From the NCBI GenBank assembly GCA_937870585.1, contig CALMZE010000107.1, forward strand, positions 1 through 47,578: DNA of 47,578 nucleotides, in the 5' to 3' direction. The stretch is from an uncultured Sphingomonadales bacterium. GTDB taxonomy: Bacteria > Pseudomonadota > Alphaproteobacteria > Sphingomonadales > Sphingomonadaceae. The notes beneath the pieces were generated by a model. That model did not search any database. It was not told where the DNA came from and was given only the letters and a program-made list of their open reading frames with translations. Position 1 is the first letter of the stretch. Each line of letters begins with the position of its first letter. Positions 33,518-44,102 of this stretch are shown one piece after another. The translations under genes and the position numbers were made by a program.

Positions 33518-34960
33518 ATGAACGACTGTTGTAACCGCCTTGTTGGGCGGGAGGGATACGATGTGGCCGTTGTCGGCGCGGGCTCGGCGGGGTTTTCCGC
33601 CGCGATTACCGCTGTCGAACTTGGTGCCAAGGTCGCACTGATCGGCCACGGCACCATTGGCGGCACCTGCGTCAATGTGGGTTGCGTCCCGTCCAAGACC
33701 CTGATCCGCGCCGCAGAGGCGGTGCATGGCGGAAAGGCTTCTGCGCGCTTTCCTGGTCTTGGCGGCAGTGTCAGTCTGGACAACTGGACTGCGCTTGCCA
33801 CGTCGAAAGATGATCTGGTTACGGAGTTGAGGCAGAAGAAATATGTCGACCTGCTGCCAGCCTATGAGAGCGTGACCTATATCGAGGGCAAGGCGCGCTT
33901 TGCCGATCGCAAGTTGCTGGTTGGCGATGCGCCGATGAAAGCCGGCAAGGTCATTTTGGCGATGGGCGCGCGCGCCGCCGTGCCGACAATTCCAGGTCTC
34001 GACAGTGTACCCTACCTTACCAGCACATCGGCGCTGGCGCTTGAGCGTCTGCCGAAATCCTTGCTGGTCATTGGCGGCGGCGTGATCGGCGTCGAGCTGG
34101 GGCAGATGTTTGCGCGCCTCGGTGTTTCCGTCACAATCTGTTGCCGCAGCCGCCTGCTGCCCGAAATGGACACGGAAGTCGGCGCGGCACTGCAAAGCTA
34201 TCTCGAAGCCGAGGGCGTGCGCGTGTGTTCGGGTATCGACTATCAGCGCATCGACTCCACGGCCAACGGAATAGAGTTGACCTGCGAAAGCCTGTCTTGC
34301 GACGCCGTTGCAGCGGTTAAGACCATTGCGGCCGAGCAAGTGTTGATCGCCACCGGACGTCGCCCCAACAGCAACGGCATGGGCCTCGAAGATCATGGCA
34401 TCGCGCTGGGCCGGAGCGGCGGCATCGTGGTTGACGAATATCTCGAAACCAGCGTTCCGGGCATCTACGCCGCAGGCGATGTCACGGGCCGCGACCAATT
34501 CGTCTATATGGCCGCCTATGGGGCGAAGCTGGCCGCGCGCAATGCTGTCGAAGGCAATCAGCGCCGCTACGACAATAGCACCATGCCATCGGTTGTGTTC
34601 ACCGATCCGCAGGTTGCCAGTGTTGGCCTCACCGAGATGGCGGCGCGCGCGCAAGGGCATGAGGTCAAGGTATCGCTGCTCCCGCTCGATGCGGTGCCTC
34701 GGGCCTTGGCCGCGCGTGACGCGCGCGGGCTCATCAAGCTGGTCGCCGACAAGGCGAGCGACCGGCTGCTCGGCGGCCAAATCATGGCCCCCGAAGGCGC
34801 GGATTCGATCCAGACGCTGGTCCTGGCGATCAAGCACGGAATGACCGCAGCCGATCTCGGCGCGACGATCTTCCCCTATCTGACTACGGTCGAGGGGTTG
34901 AAGCTGGCCGCGCAGACCTTCGACAAGGATGTGGCGAAACTCTCCTGCTGCGCTGGGTAG
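33518..34960 (+). CDS. merA: MerA mercuric reductase
   Basis: This cytoplasmic flavoenzyme reduces Hg(II) to Hg(0) with NADPH. The 480-residue protein has an FAD-binding start (VVGAGSAGFSAA), the redox-active pair C51 and C56 in GGTCVNVGC, an NADPH-binding GGGVIGVELG, and the C-terminal mercury-binding pair C477-C478. The N-terminal HMA domain found in many MerA proteins is absent; only a short tail with CC at residues 4-5 precedes the core. It is the last gene of the operon. No clear terminator hairpin follows. Confidence 0.95.
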   Translation: MNDCCNRLVGREGYDVAVVGAGSAGFSAAITAVELGAKVALIGHGTIGGTCVNVGCVPSKTLIRAAEAVHGGKASARFPGLGGSVSLDNWTALATSKDDLVTELRQKKYVDLLPAYESVTYIEGKARFADRKLLVGDAPMKAGKVILAMGARAAVPTIPGLDSVPYLTSTSALALERLPKSLLVIGGGVIGVELGQMFARLGVSVTICCRSRLLPEMDTEVGAALQSYLEAEGVRVCSGIDYQRIDSTANGIELTCESLSCDAVAAVKTIAAEQVLIATGRRPNSNGMGLEDHGIALGRSGGIVVDEYLETSVPGIYAAGDVTGRDQFVYMAAYGAKLAARNAVEGNQRRYDNSTMPSVVFTDPQVASVGLTEMAARAQGHEVKVSLLPLDAVPRALAARDARGLIKLVADKASDRLLGGQIMAPEGADSIQTLVLAIKHGMTAADLGATIFPYLTTVEGLKLAAQTFDKDVAKLSCCAG

Positions 34961-35086
34961 CATTCAGTAGGGCAGTTTGATGATTTCTGGAGGCGAGCAC
35001 AGCGCCTGCCGTTTGGACCTTTGGGATCATCGTCTGCGAAGGACGATCGGGCAACCCAAGGCGCGCCCAACTTTTTGTGGGAAAGC

Positions 35087-35125
35087 CTTACACAAGTCTT
35101 ACACACTTACACAAAACCTTGCACA
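35087..35125 (+). repeat. Four CTTRCACA repeats upstream of the asd promoter
   Basis: CTTACACA occurs at 35087-35094, 35098-35105 and 35106-35113, and CTTGCACA at 35118-35125. They end nine bases before a -35 box, where activator sites are common. The same stretch is also the border between accessory and core genes. From 34961 to 35086 I see nothing I can name. Confidence 0.5.
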
Positions 35126-35133
35126 AAAATCGA

Positions 35134-35162
35134 TTGACCGAGAAAGTTTAATTTGGTATCAA
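35134..35162 (+). promoter_or_regulatory. Sigma70-like promoter upstream of asd
   Basis: TTGACC (35134-35139), a 17-base AT-rich spacer, then TATCAA (35157-35162). The expected start is near 35170, which would leave a leader of about 250 bases before asd. Confidence 0.55.
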
Positions 35163-35241
35163 TTACTTAACATAGTCTTGGCCCACTCAAAAGCGGGTGG
35201 AGGTTTACAAACCCGCCCCACCCAGCTAACGCGCCCGCACC

Positions 35242-36478
<1,237 letters not shown>

Positions 36479-36485
36479 GATCAGA

Positions 36486-36512
36486 AGGCTCCGGGCAAGA
36501 AACCCGGAGCCT
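36486..36512. terminator. Bidirectional terminator between asd and fadJ-like gene
   Basis: AGGCTCCGGG (36486-36495) and CCCGGAGCCT (36503-36512) form a perfect 10-bp stem with a seven-base loop. It lies eight bases after the asd stop and eight bases from the stop of the opposing gene. The loop reads GTTTCTTG-like on the - strand. T-runs are short. Confidence 0.85.
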
Positions 36513-36519
36513 CTCTGTT

Positions 36520-38529
36520 TCAGGCCTTGGCGCGCAGGCTGTCCGCCACGGGCAGGCCGTGCTTTTCCAGCCCCTTCACCAGCACATCGCGGCCCACCAG
36601 ATCGCCCCAGAACATCGGGCCGCCGCGATAGACGGGGAAGCCATAGCCATAGATCCACACCACATCGATGTCCGATGCGCGCTGGGCCTTGCCTTCTTCA
36701 AGGATCTTGTAGCCTTCATTCACCAGCGGATAGAGGCAGCGTTCGGTGATTTCCTCGTTGCTGATCTCGCGCTTGGCCATGTTGGAGCGGCTTCGGAAAT
36801 CCTCGATGATGGCGAGGGCTTCGGCTGAGGGCGTGCGATTGCGCTTCTCGTCATAGTCATAAAAGCCCTTGCCATTCTTCTGGCCAAAGCGCCCCGCCTT
36901 GCACAGCGCCTCGCGGATGTTGGTCGGCTCTTTGGTCAGATCGCGGTGCCAGCCTATGTCCATACCCGCCAGATCGCTCATCTGGAACGGCCCCATCGGG
37001 AAGCCGAAATCGAGGAAGACGGTATCGATCTGCTCGGGCGTTGCGCCTTCCAGCAGCAGCTGGTTCGCGCCTTCATGCCGCTTGGAGAGCATCCGGTTGC
37101 CGATAAAGCCGTGGCAGACGCCCGCGACTACGCCGACCTTCCCGATCGTCTTGGAGAGCGCCATGACGGTGGCGAGCACATCGTCCGCCGTCTTGTCTCC
37201 GCGCACGATTTCCAGCAGCTTCATGACGTTTGCAGGCGAGAAGAAGTGCATCCCCAGCACATCCTGCGGACGCTTGGTGGCGGCACCAATCTCGTTCACA
37301 TCCAGATAGGAGGTGTTGGAGGCGAGGATTGCGCCCTGCTTGACGATGCCGTCCAGCTTGCCGAACACGTCCTTCTTCACGTCCATGCTTTCATAGACAG
37401 CTTCGATCACCAGATCGCAGTCGGCCAGATCGTCGAACGAGAGCGAGGGCGTGAGCAGGCCCATCATCGCCTCGACCTTGTCCTGCGTGAAGCGTCCCTT
37501 GGCAGCGGACGCCTCATAATTCTTGCGGATGATGCCCACACCGCGATCCAGCGCTTCCTGCGCCATCTCCACGATGGTGACGGGGATACCGGCGGAGAGG
37601 AAGTTCATCGTGATGCCGCCGCCCATCGTGCCAGCGCCGATCACGCCGACCTTCTTGATGGGGCGCAGCGCAACTTCCTTGGGCAGACCGTCAATCTTAG
37701 CGGCCTGACGTTCGGCAAAGAACATATGGCGCTGGGCAGCAGACTGGCTGCCGCTCAGCAGTTTGAGGAACTCCTCGCGCTCGACGGCCAGACCCTTGTC
37801 AATATCCGGATTGGCGGCAGCGGCAGCGATGCAGCGCAAATTGGCATAGGGCGCATCAAAGCCCTTCCACTTGCGTGCGTTCTCGGCCTCCAGCTTAGCG
37901 ATGATGCCAACGTCACCCTTCACTTCACGGTCGCGCGTGGGGCGTGGGCCTTTGGCGATGCACTCTTGCGCGAGCTTCACGGCATCTGCCGCAAGACTAT
38001 CTTCACCCGCCAGCGCGTCGATCAGGCCGATTTCAAGCGCCTTCTTGGCAGAGACGGGCGCACCAAGCGCAACCATCACAGCCGCCTGCTCCACGCCGAC
38101 CACGCGGGGCAGGCGCTGCGTGCCACCGCCGCCGGGCAGCAGGCCCAGCGCAACTTCTGGGAGCCCCAGCTTGGCCGAGGGCACGGCGATGCGATAATGG
38201 CAGCACAGCGCGGTTTCGAGGCCCCCGCCGAGCGCCGTGCCATGGATCGCCGCGACAATCGGCTTGGGGGCCTTTTCGATAGCCACCAGATCGGCGGCAA
38301 AATCGCGCGTTGTTCGGGTTGGGCCGCCCAGTTCGCTAATGTCTGCCCCGGCAATGAAAGTGCGGCCATCGCAGCGCAGCACAACCGCCTTCACGCTGTC
38401 ATCGGCCATCGCGGCTTCCATCGCCGCGCCAATGCCATCGCGCACATGCCAGCTCAGTGCGTTGACCGGCGGGTTGTTGACGGTGACGACCAGAATGTCG
38501 CCCTGTTGTTCGGTGGTGACGGATTGCAT
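36520..38529 (-). CDS. fadJ: Bifunctional enoyl-CoA hydratase / 3-hydroxyacyl-CoA dehydrogenase
   Basis: This fatty-acid beta-oxidation enzyme carries out hydration and NAD-linked oxidation. The 669-residue protein has an N-terminal crotonase domain with catalytic glutamates E105 and E125. The oxyanion-hole region [11 protein letters not shown] lies near 95-105. The dehydrogenase NAD motif GAGTMG lies at 298-303, followed by the two C-terminal 3HCDH domains. The form resembles the single-chain bifunctional enzyme of peroxisomes as much as FadJ. GGAG precedes the ATG. Confidence 0.92.
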   Translation of the reverse strand: MQSVTTEQQGDILVVTVNNPPVNALSWHVRDGIGAAMEAAMADDSVKAVVLRCDGRTFIAGADISELGGPTRTTRDFAADLVAIEKAPKPIVAAIHGTALGGGLETALCCHYRIAVPSAKLGLPEVALGLLPGGGGTQRLPRVVGVEQAAVMVALGAPVSAKKALEIGLIDALAGEDSLAADAVKLAQECIAKGPRPTRDREVKGDVGIIAKLEAENARKWKGFDAPYANLRCIAAAAANPDIDKGLAVEREEFLKLLSGSQSAAQRHMFFAERQAAKIDGLPKEVALRPIKKVGVIGAGTMGGGITMNFLSAGIPVTIVEMAQEALDRGVGIIRKNYEASAAKGRFTQDKVEAMMGLLTPSLSFDDLADCDLVIEAVYESMDVKKDVFGKLDGIVKQGAILASNTSYLDVNEIGAATKRPQDVLGMHFFSPANVMKLLEIVRGDKTADDVLATVMALSKTIGKVGVVAGVCHGFIGNRMLSKRHEGANQLLLEGATPEQIDTVFLDFGFPMGPFQMSDLAGMDIGWHRDLTKEPTNIREALCKAGRFGQKNGKGFYDYDEKRNRTPSAEALAIIEDFRSRSNMAKREISNEEITERCLYPLVNEGYKILEEGKAQRASDIDVVWIYGYGFPVYRGGPMFWGDLVGRDVLVKGLEKHGLPVADSLRAKA

Positions 38530-38553
38530 GGTGTTTCTCCTATTCTCTAAATT

Positions 38554-38629
38554 CCGTTCGGGCTGAGCTTGTCGAAGCCCTGCCTTTCATCAAGGCAAGA
38601 CAGCCCTTCGACAAGCTCAGGGCGAGCGG
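38554..38629. repeat. Intergenic inverted repeat with TGAGCTTGTCGAAG core
   Basis: Two inverted copies of an element with core TGAGCTTGTCGAAG, flanked by partly matching CCGTTCG/CCGCTCG ends, lie about 20 bases apart. Copies of this core are common between genes in sphingomonad-type genomes (from memory). It can form a long stem in the transcript and may act as a terminator or REP-like element. Confidence 0.75.
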
Positions 38630-38650
38630 TGAAGGGTATAGATCCCCACT

Positions 38651-39853
38651 CTACGCCGCCAAAGCCGCGTACATCATCGTGCGGATTTCGCGCCGGATGG
38701 GGTAGGTGGATGAGGGGCTGAGCTGCGTCATGAACACCATGATGATGTGCTCAACGGGATCGACGAGGAACGCGGTCGAGAACATGCCGCCCCAGTAGAA
38801 TTCGCCTTTCGAGCCCGCGAGCATGGTCGCCGCCGGATCAATGTTGCAGGCGAAGCCAAAGCCAAAGCCTATCCCTGCATTCTCCGCTTCGCTGAACAGC
38901 GATTTGCTGTGCTGCGTCAGGTCTCCGCCGCCGGGCAGGTGGTTGGCGGTCATGAGTTCGAGCGTCTTGGGGCTGATCACCTGCTCGCCATCAAGCGCAC
39001 CACCGTTCAAGAGCATCCGGCAGAAGCGGTGATAATCATGCAGGGTGGAGGCGAGGCCGCCGCCGCCTGACTGAAAGGTATGGGCACCCGCCCATGTGCT
39101 CTCCGGCCCTGCCGGGTCGATGTGTTTCATCTTTTCGGCAGGATCATAGGTGTAGCAATCGGGCAGGCGGTGCGCCTGATCCTTGGGCACGGCAAACCCG
39201 GTATCGGTCATGCCCAGCGGGCCGAAGATATTCTGCGCAAAATAGTCGCCGAGCGACTGTCCGGACAGGCGCGAGACAATCACGCCCAACACATCGGTGG
39301 AGACCGAATAATTCCAGCAGGTGCCGGGATCGAATTCGAGCGGCAGCTTGGCGAGTTCGGCGATGAACGCGTCATCATCCACCTTGCGCCAATTCTCCAG
39401 CCCCGATTTGCGCTGCCCGGCATCGACCGGAGAGCGTTCCTGAAAGCCGTAGGTGAGGCCCGATGTGTGGCGCAGCAGATCGATGATGCGCATCGGCTGC
39501 ACGGGCGGGCGCGTGACATAAGGCATCTGCCCGCCGCCCGCCACGAACACGCCCAGATTCTTGAATTCCGGGATGTATTTGGCAACCGGATCAGAGAGCG
39601 CAATCTTGCCCTGCTCAACAAACTGCATCAGCGCGATGGAGGTGATCGGCTTGGTCATGCTGGCGATGCGGAAGATCGCGTCGGTCTCCACGCCCTGGCT
39701 CCAGAGATGCGCAATCTCGTCGCCGCGCCCGATCAGCAGGGCAGCGTGGGGCAGGCGGCCCGTATCGAGATATTTGCTCTGGATATGCGCGTTGATCCGC
39801 TCCAGCCGGTCGGGCAGAAAACCGAGATCGCGGGGGTTGGATGGTGTCAGCAT
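38651..39853 (-). CDS. Serine hydrolase (class C beta-lactamase-like)
   Basis: This is a beta-lactamase-fold esterase or peptidase, probably cytoplasmic because no signal peptide is seen. The 400-residue protein has the catalytic S-x-x-K as S65-M-T-K68. A tyrosine motif, YSV, at 182-184 takes the place of the usual Y-x-N. A late HTFQSGGGG-type block follows. The features fit EstB-like esterases rather than true beta-lactamases. The physiological substrate is unknown. Its setting among acyl-CoA and alcohol dehydrogenases suggests hydrolysis of an ester or lactone in catabolism (inference). Confidence 0.85.
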   Translation of the reverse strand: MLTPSNPRDLGFLPDRLERINAHIQSKYLDTGRLPHAALLIGRGDEIAHLWSQGVETDAIFRIASMTKPITSIALMQFVEQGKIALSDPVAKYIPEFKNLGVFVAGGGQMPYVTRPPVQPMRIIDLLRHTSGLTYGFQERSPVDAGQRKSGLENWRKVDDDAFIAELAKLPLEFDPGTCWNYSVSTDVLGVIVSRLSGQSLGDYFAQNIFGPLGMTDTGFAVPKDQAHRLPDCYTYDPAEKMKHIDPAGPESTWAGAHTFQSGGGGLASTLHDYHRFCRMLLNGGALDGEQVISPKTLELMTANHLPGGGDLTQHSKSLFSEAENAGIGFGFGFACNIDPAATMLAGSKGEFYWGGMFSTAFLVDPVEHIIMVFMTQLSPSSTYPIRREIRTMMYAALAA

Positions 39854-39896
39854 AAACTCACTCCGTCAAAGTCTCAGACTATTGATTTAATCGCGC

Positions 39897-39983
39897 TGTG
39901 CTCCGGCGAAGGCCTGAGCGTTGTGACGTGACAAAAGCATGTTTGTCTCACCATCACAGGGCTCCGGCCTTCGCCGGAGCACA
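39897..39983. repeat. Perfect 18-bp inverted repeat, REP-like
   Basis: TGTGCTCCGGCGAAGGCC (39897-39914) is the exact reverse complement of the bases at 39966-39983, with 51 bases between. The right copy is itself a hairpin, CTCCGGC-CTTC-GCCGGAG. It lies in the 158-base gap between two - strand genes. This looks like a dispersed intergenic palindrome. Confidence 0.8.
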
Positions 39984-40011
39984 AGATGATCTATGGGGGA
40001 GGGGAGATGGC

Positions 40012-40815
40012 TCAATGCGATGTCTGCCCCAGCAATTGCCGCGTGACCGGGTGCGAGCTGGTGAGCCCGCCATCCACCGCAATCGCCTGCCCGTTCACAT
40101 AGCTCGCCTGATCGGAGACGAGGAACAGCGCGACATTCGCCAGCTCTTCGGGCTGACCCGCGCGCTTCAATGGGTTCAGCTGCCCCACCTTGTGCATCAC
40201 ATCCTTGGAGCGGGCATAATCGAAGGTCGGTTTGGTCATGCCAGTTTCGGTGAGTCCGGGGCAGATGGCGTTGACGCGGACATTGGCAGTGGTCAGCTGC
40301 TGTGCGGCGGTCTTGGCAAGGTTGATGACGCCCGCCTTGGACGCGGAATAGGCTTCGGGGCCAGCGCCTGAGTTGATGCCTGCCACACTCGCCGTCATCA
40401 GCAGCGCGCCGCCGCGCCCCTGATCGACCAGCGCCTTGCCCGCATGTTTCACCATCAACGCCGGGCCGAGCAGGTTGACGCGCAGCGTTTCCATAAACTT
40501 TTCGGGCTCGATTTCGAAAATGCCGCCCATGTCTCCAATGATGCCTGCGTTCGCAAAGGCAATGTCCAGCCCGCCATAAGTGGCCTTGGCCGTCTCGACG
40601 AGCTCGATGACATCGGCTTCAAGTCCGGCGTCAATCTGGAGCGCCGTAACGGTGCCGCCCGCGTCTGTGATGGCCTTGGCGGTTTCATGCACCGCTTCGG
40701 TCTTGTCGCCAATGACGAGCTTTGCGCCTTCCGCCGCAAACCGCTTTGCCGATGCGCGACCAATGCCGGACCCAGCCCCGGTGATGATCGCGATTTTTCC
40801 GTCCAGTGCGCCCAT
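40012..40815 (-). CDS. Short-chain dehydrogenase/reductase
   Basis: This NAD(P)-dependent oxidoreductase of 267 residues has the cofactor motif TGAGSGIG (12-19), the catalytic S143, Y156 and K160 (YSASK), and NAG at about 89-91. The substrate is unknown; alcohol or 3-hydroxyacyl groups are typical for the classical SDR family. It is flanked on both sides by repeat-filled gaps, so it may be transcribed on its own. Confidence 0.9.
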   Translation of the reverse strand: MGALDGKIAIITGAGSGIGRASAKRFAAEGAKLVIGDKTEAVHETAKAITDAGGTVTALQIDAGLEADVIELVETAKATYGGLDIAFANAGIIGDMGGIFEIEPEKFMETLRVNLLGPALMVKHAGKALVDQGRGGALLMTASVAGINSGAGPEAYSASKAGVINLAKTAAQQLTTANVRVNAICPGLTETGMTKPTFDYARSKDVMHKVGQLNPLKRAGQPEELANVALFLVSDQASYVNGQAIAVDGGLTSSHPVTRQLLGQTSH

Positions 40816-40822
40816 ATTTCCT

Positions 40823-40942
40823 CCCTCTCCCCTTCAGGGGAGAGGGCCGGGGAGAGGGGACTGTCCGCCCGGCCCTGATTTGACATGGATTAGAAAGAGG
40901 ACAGTCCCCTCTCCCTAACCCTCTCCCCTGAAGGGGAGAGGG
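40823..40942. repeat. Large intergenic inverted repeat
   Basis: The bases at 40823-40866 and 40899-40942 are near-perfect reverse complements. Each arm contains its own smaller palindrome CCCTCTCCCC-TTCA-GGGGAGAGGG. The arms differ at two bases (CCGG against TTAG). The whole 132-base gap between two SDR genes is made of this element. Confidence 0.85.
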
Positions 40943-40947
40943 AATGA

Positions 40948-41721
40948 TTATCCGCCGCTATACGTTGCCCCGCCATCGATCACGATGGTCTGGCCCGTGG
41001 TGAAACCGCCTGCCTTTGACGCCAAAAACACCGCCATTCCGGCAATCTCTTCCGGCTCGCCAATGCGGCGCAGCGGGGAGCGTTCGGTGGAGCGTTTGTA
41101 CGTATCCGGATTTTCCCACAGCGCCTTGGCGAAATCTGTGCGGATCAGACCGGGCGCGATGCAGTTGACGCGGACGCCCTTGGGTCCGAATTCATCCGCC
41201 AGATTTCGCGCCATCTGCATATCTGCCGCCTTGGAGATGCAATAGGCCCCGATCACAGTCGAGCCTTTCAGGCCGCCCACGGAGGATACGATGGTGATGG
41301 AGCCTTCACCGCGTCCCATCATCTCGTCGGCCACCATATGGATCAGCCAATGGTTGGAGAGGACGTTATTGTCCATGATCTTGCGGAACTGGTCATCGCT
41401 GATGCCAGCCGCCGGGCCATAATAGGGGTTGGACGCAGCGTTGCAGACAAGAGCGGTCACCTTGCCGAACGCCTTGCGTGTCTCATCCACCAGATTTTGC
41501 AGCGCCTCCTTGGAAGAGATGCTGGCGGCGACCGCAATCGCAGTGCCTGCACCGTGTTTGGCATTGATCTCTGCGGCCACCGCCTCGCACGCGTCCTGCT
41601 TGCGGCTGGAGATGACGACCTTGGCACCGTGGACCGCCATTTCCTCGGCAATCGCCCGGCCAATGCCGCGCGAGCTTCCGGTGATAATGGCCACTTGGCC
41701 GGTCATGTCGAATATGGACAT
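40948..41721 (-). CDS. Short-chain dehydrogenase/reductase
   Basis: This classical SDR of 257 residues has TGSSRGIG (14-21), S146 or S147, Y160 and K164 (YCISK), and NAAS in place of NAG near 94-97. The substrate is unknown. It shares the family but not the close sequence of the neighbouring SDR, so a recent duplication is not indicated. A role in the acyl-CoA and alcohol catabolism suggested by the cluster is inferred from position. Confidence 0.9.
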   Translation of the reverse strand: MSIFDMTGQVAIITGSSRGIGRAIAEEMAVHGAKVVISSRKQDACEAVAAEINAKHGAGTAIAVAASISSKEALQNLVDETRKAFGKVTALVCNAASNPYYGPAAGISDDQFRKIMDNNVLSNHWLIHMVADEMMGRGEGSITIVSSVGGLKGSTVIGAYCISKAADMQMARNLADEFGPKGVRVNCIAPGLIRTDFAKALWENPDTYKRSTERSPLRRIGEPEEIAGMAVFLASKAGGFTTGQTIVIDGGATYSGG

Positions 41722-41744
41722 TAGTCGCTCCTCTCCCCTTCTTG

Positions 41745-41873
41745 ATCCTCCCCCTCGTCTTGCGAAGGGGAGGGGGACCGTCCGCAGGACGGTGGAGGGG
41801 CCGCTTGTCGAGGCTTTGCCCCTCCGTCATCGCTTCGCGCTGCCACCTCCCCATCGCAAGACGATGGGGAGGA
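41745..41873. repeat. Intergenic multi-hairpin repeat
   Basis: The 158-base gap before the phosphotransferase gene holds three stems. One is an imperfect CCTCCCC...GGGGAGG at about 41740-41775. The others are ACCGTCC-GCA-GGACGGT at 41777-41793 and CCTCCCCATCG-CAAGA-CGATGGGGAGG at 41846-41872. The style is that of a composite intergenic palindrome. Confidence 0.75.
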
Positions 41874-41879
41874 ACGCGG

Positions 41880-42956
41880 TTAAATCCCCGCCTTCTTTGC
41901 AAAATCCATCGCACGATCCACCAGCGGCTGCACGCGGGCGGACATTTCCGTTGCGTGTGCCGAGTTGGCGGTGCCGTCGATCACGCGCTTCTTGATGCCT
42001 TGCATGATGCCGGCTAGGCGGAAGAAGTTGTAGGCGAAATACCAGTTCATGTCCGGCAGGCTGTCGCGCCCGGTGGCCGCGCAATAACGCTCCACCGCTT
42101 CGTCCAGTTCCGGAATGCCCAGCGCCTTGCGGTCAAGATCCTGAACGCCAGACCGGCCACCATTGTCCGTCACCCATGCCATGGCGACATAGGTGAAATC
42201 GGCCAGCGGATCGCCGAGCGTCGAGAGCTCCCAATCGAGCACCGCAATGACTTCCGCCTTCTCCTTGTGGAAAATCATATTGTCGATGCGGTAGTCACCA
42301 TGCACCACGCTGGTGCGGTCCTGCTCCGGCAAGGTCGCGGGCAGCCATTCGATCAGCCGCTCCATGTCCGGCATCAGTTCGGTTTCAGACAGGCGGTACT
42401 GCTTGGTCCAGCGATCCACCTGACGCCCGAAATAGTTGCCCGGCTTGCCAAATTCGGAAAGGCCCGCCTTCTCCACGTCCACCTTGTGCAGCGCGGCGAG
42501 CGTGTCGATCATGGCGTTATAGGTGTCACGCCGGAATTCGGGTGTTGCCCCCGGCATCGCCCCGTCCCAGATGGTGCGGCCATCGGCCATGCCCATGATA
42601 TAGAACCAGCTGCCAATCACATCGTCATCAGTGCATAGGCCATAGGGTTTGGCGACCGGAAAACCGGTGGGATAAAGCCCGTCAATCGCCCGGAATTCGC
42701 GGTCCACCGCGTGCGCGGAGGGCAGCAGTTTTCCGAACGGCTTGCGGCGCAGCACATAGGATGTCTTGGCTGTGTCGATCCGGTAGGTCGGGTTGGACTG
42801 GCCGCCTGCAAATTTGCTCTGGCGCAGCGGGCCTTCAAAGCCCTCTACATTGGCTTCCATCCAGGCGGTCAGATTGGCTTCGTTGAGCAGGTCTGCCCCT
42901 TCCGGCAACACTGTGCCGGAAAAGAGTTCCTGCGCGTTCAAGGCTGTTGTGGTCAT
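41880..42956 (-). CDS. APH-family phosphotransferase (ACAD10/11-type kinase domain)
   Basis: This kinase-like protein of 358 residues has the aminoglycoside-phosphotransferase fold. The catalytic loop VVHGDYRIDN lies near 219-228, and the metal-binding LDWELSTLGDPLAD near 243-256. Proteins of this group, including the kinase domain of animal ACAD10/11, phosphorylate hydroxyacyl-CoA compounds rather than antibiotics. An acyl-CoA dehydrogenase lies nearby, at 46533. Seven bases separate it from the downstream side of the alcohol dehydrogenase gene, so the two are probably one operon. Confidence 0.88.
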   Translation of the reverse strand: MTTTALNAQELFSGTVLPEGADLLNEANLTAWMEANVEGFEGPLRQSKFAGGQSNPTYRIDTAKTSYVLRRKPFGKLLPSAHAVDREFRAIDGLYPTGFPVAKPYGLCTDDDVIGSWFYIMGMADGRTIWDGAMPGATPEFRRDTYNAMIDTLAALHKVDVEKAGLSEFGKPGNYFGRQVDRWTKQYRLSETELMPDMERLIEWLPATLPEQDRTSVVHGDYRIDNMIFHKEKAEVIAVLDWELSTLGDPLADFTYVAMAWVTDNGGRSGVQDLDRKALGIPELDEAVERYCAATGRDSLPDMNWYFAYNFFRLAGIMQGIKKRVIDGTANSAHATEMSARVQPLVDRAMDFAKKAGI

Positions 42957-42963
42957 GCGGCCC

Positions 42964-44052
42964 TCACTGATCGAACACGATGACGGAGCGGGCGCTGGCG
43001 CCGCCCTTCATCTTGTCGAAGCCGTCATTGATCGCCGAGAGCGGAATGCGCTCGGCAATGATGGTGTCGAGATCGAGCAGGCCGCGCATGTAGAAATCAA
43101 CGAGACGCGGCATATCAACCGGGAAGCGGTTCATGCCCATGATCGCGCCTTGCAGCTTCTTCCCGGAAAGCAGGTCCATGGCCGACAGGCTTACGGCGTG
43201 GTTCAAGGGCATCATGCCGAGGATCGTCGCCGTGCCACCACGCTTGAGCGATTGCACCGCGAGCGTGCCTGAGGCGGGACGACCGACGGCTTCAATCGCG
43301 TGATCCACGCCGCCCTTGGTGAGTTCGATGATCTGCGCTGCCGCGCCGTCTGCCATGGCGTCTACCGTATCGGTTGCGCCCAGCTTCATGGCGAGTTCGC
43401 GCTTTTCGGGCATCGGGTCCGCCGCGATGATGCGGCCCGCGCCTGCGATCTTCGCTGCGTTGATGGCCGCGAGGCCCACGCCGCCGCAGCCGACCACGGC
43501 GACAGTTTCACCCGGGGTCACCTTGCACGCATTGAACACAGTGCCTGCGCCGGTCGTGACCGCGCAGCCGATGACCGAAGCCACGTCGAGCGGCATTTCG
43601 GGATCAATGCGCGTGCAGGCATGTTCGTGGATCAGCATCTGCTCGGCAAAGGCGGAGAGGTTGAGCATCTGGTTGACCACTGTGCCATCGCCGCGCGTGA
43701 TGCGCGGGGCATCGCCCGGTGCGCGGCGCGTGTCGCCACCCAGACACAGTGCCATGCGGCCCGTGACGCAGAATTCGCAGTGGCCGCAAAAGGCAGACAG
43801 GCAGGTGATGACAGCATCGCCCACCTTCACCGTGCGCACTTCGGAGCCGACGGCTTCCACAATGCCAGCGGCTTCATGGCCGGGCACGGCGGGCAGGGGG
43901 TGGGGGTAGGTGTCTTCGATGAAGTGCAGGTCTGAATGGCACAGGCCACAGGCGGCGGTGCGGATCAGCACCTCATGCGGGCCGGGCTTTGAAATTTGCA
44001 GATCTTCAATTTCCAGCGGTTTGCCGGGCTCGATCAGGACAGCTGCCTTCAT
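42964..44052 (-). CDS. Zinc-dependent alcohol dehydrogenase
   Basis: This medium-chain NAD-dependent alcohol dehydrogenase has 362 residues. The catalytic zinc ligands include C38 and H59-E60 (GHE), and the structural zinc cysteines are C89, C92, C95 and C103. The NAD motif is VVGCGGVGLAA near 186-196. It is closest in feel to the class III or Rxyl_3153-like branch. The substrate is unknown. It is transcribed ahead of the phosphotransferase gene. Confidence 0.9.
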   Translation of the reverse strand: MKAAVLIEPGKPLEIEDLQISKPGPHEVLIRTAACGLCHSDLHFIEDTYPHPLPAVPGHEAAGIVEAVGSEVRTVKVGDAVITCLSAFCGHCEFCVTGRMALCLGGDTRRAPGDAPRITRGDGTVVNQMLNLSAFAEQMLIHEHACTRIDPEMPLDVASVIGCAVTTGAGTVFNACKVTPGETVAVVGCGGVGLAAINAAKIAGAGRIIAADPMPEKRELAMKLGATDTVDAMADGAAAQIIELTKGGVDHAIEAVGRPASGTLAVQSLKRGGTATILGMMPLNHAVSLSAMDLLSGKKLQGAIMGMNRFPVDMPRLVDFYMRGLLDLDTIIAERIPLSAINDGFDKMKGGASARSVIVFDQ

Positions 44053-44102
44053 GAATCATCTCCTTTGATTGAGGGTTGGCGTGGCGCATCTTTCCGTTAG
44101 CG

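Noticed and set aside
33449-34963. A 504-codon open frame on the - strand
   Set aside because: It is antisense to merA. merA has the redox cysteines, FAD and NADPH motifs in the right order.
36946-38550. A 534-codon open frame on the + strand
   Set aside because: It is antisense to the bifunctional beta-oxidation enzyme, which has all its catalytic residues. The composition of the antisense product is His/Arg-rich and unstructured.
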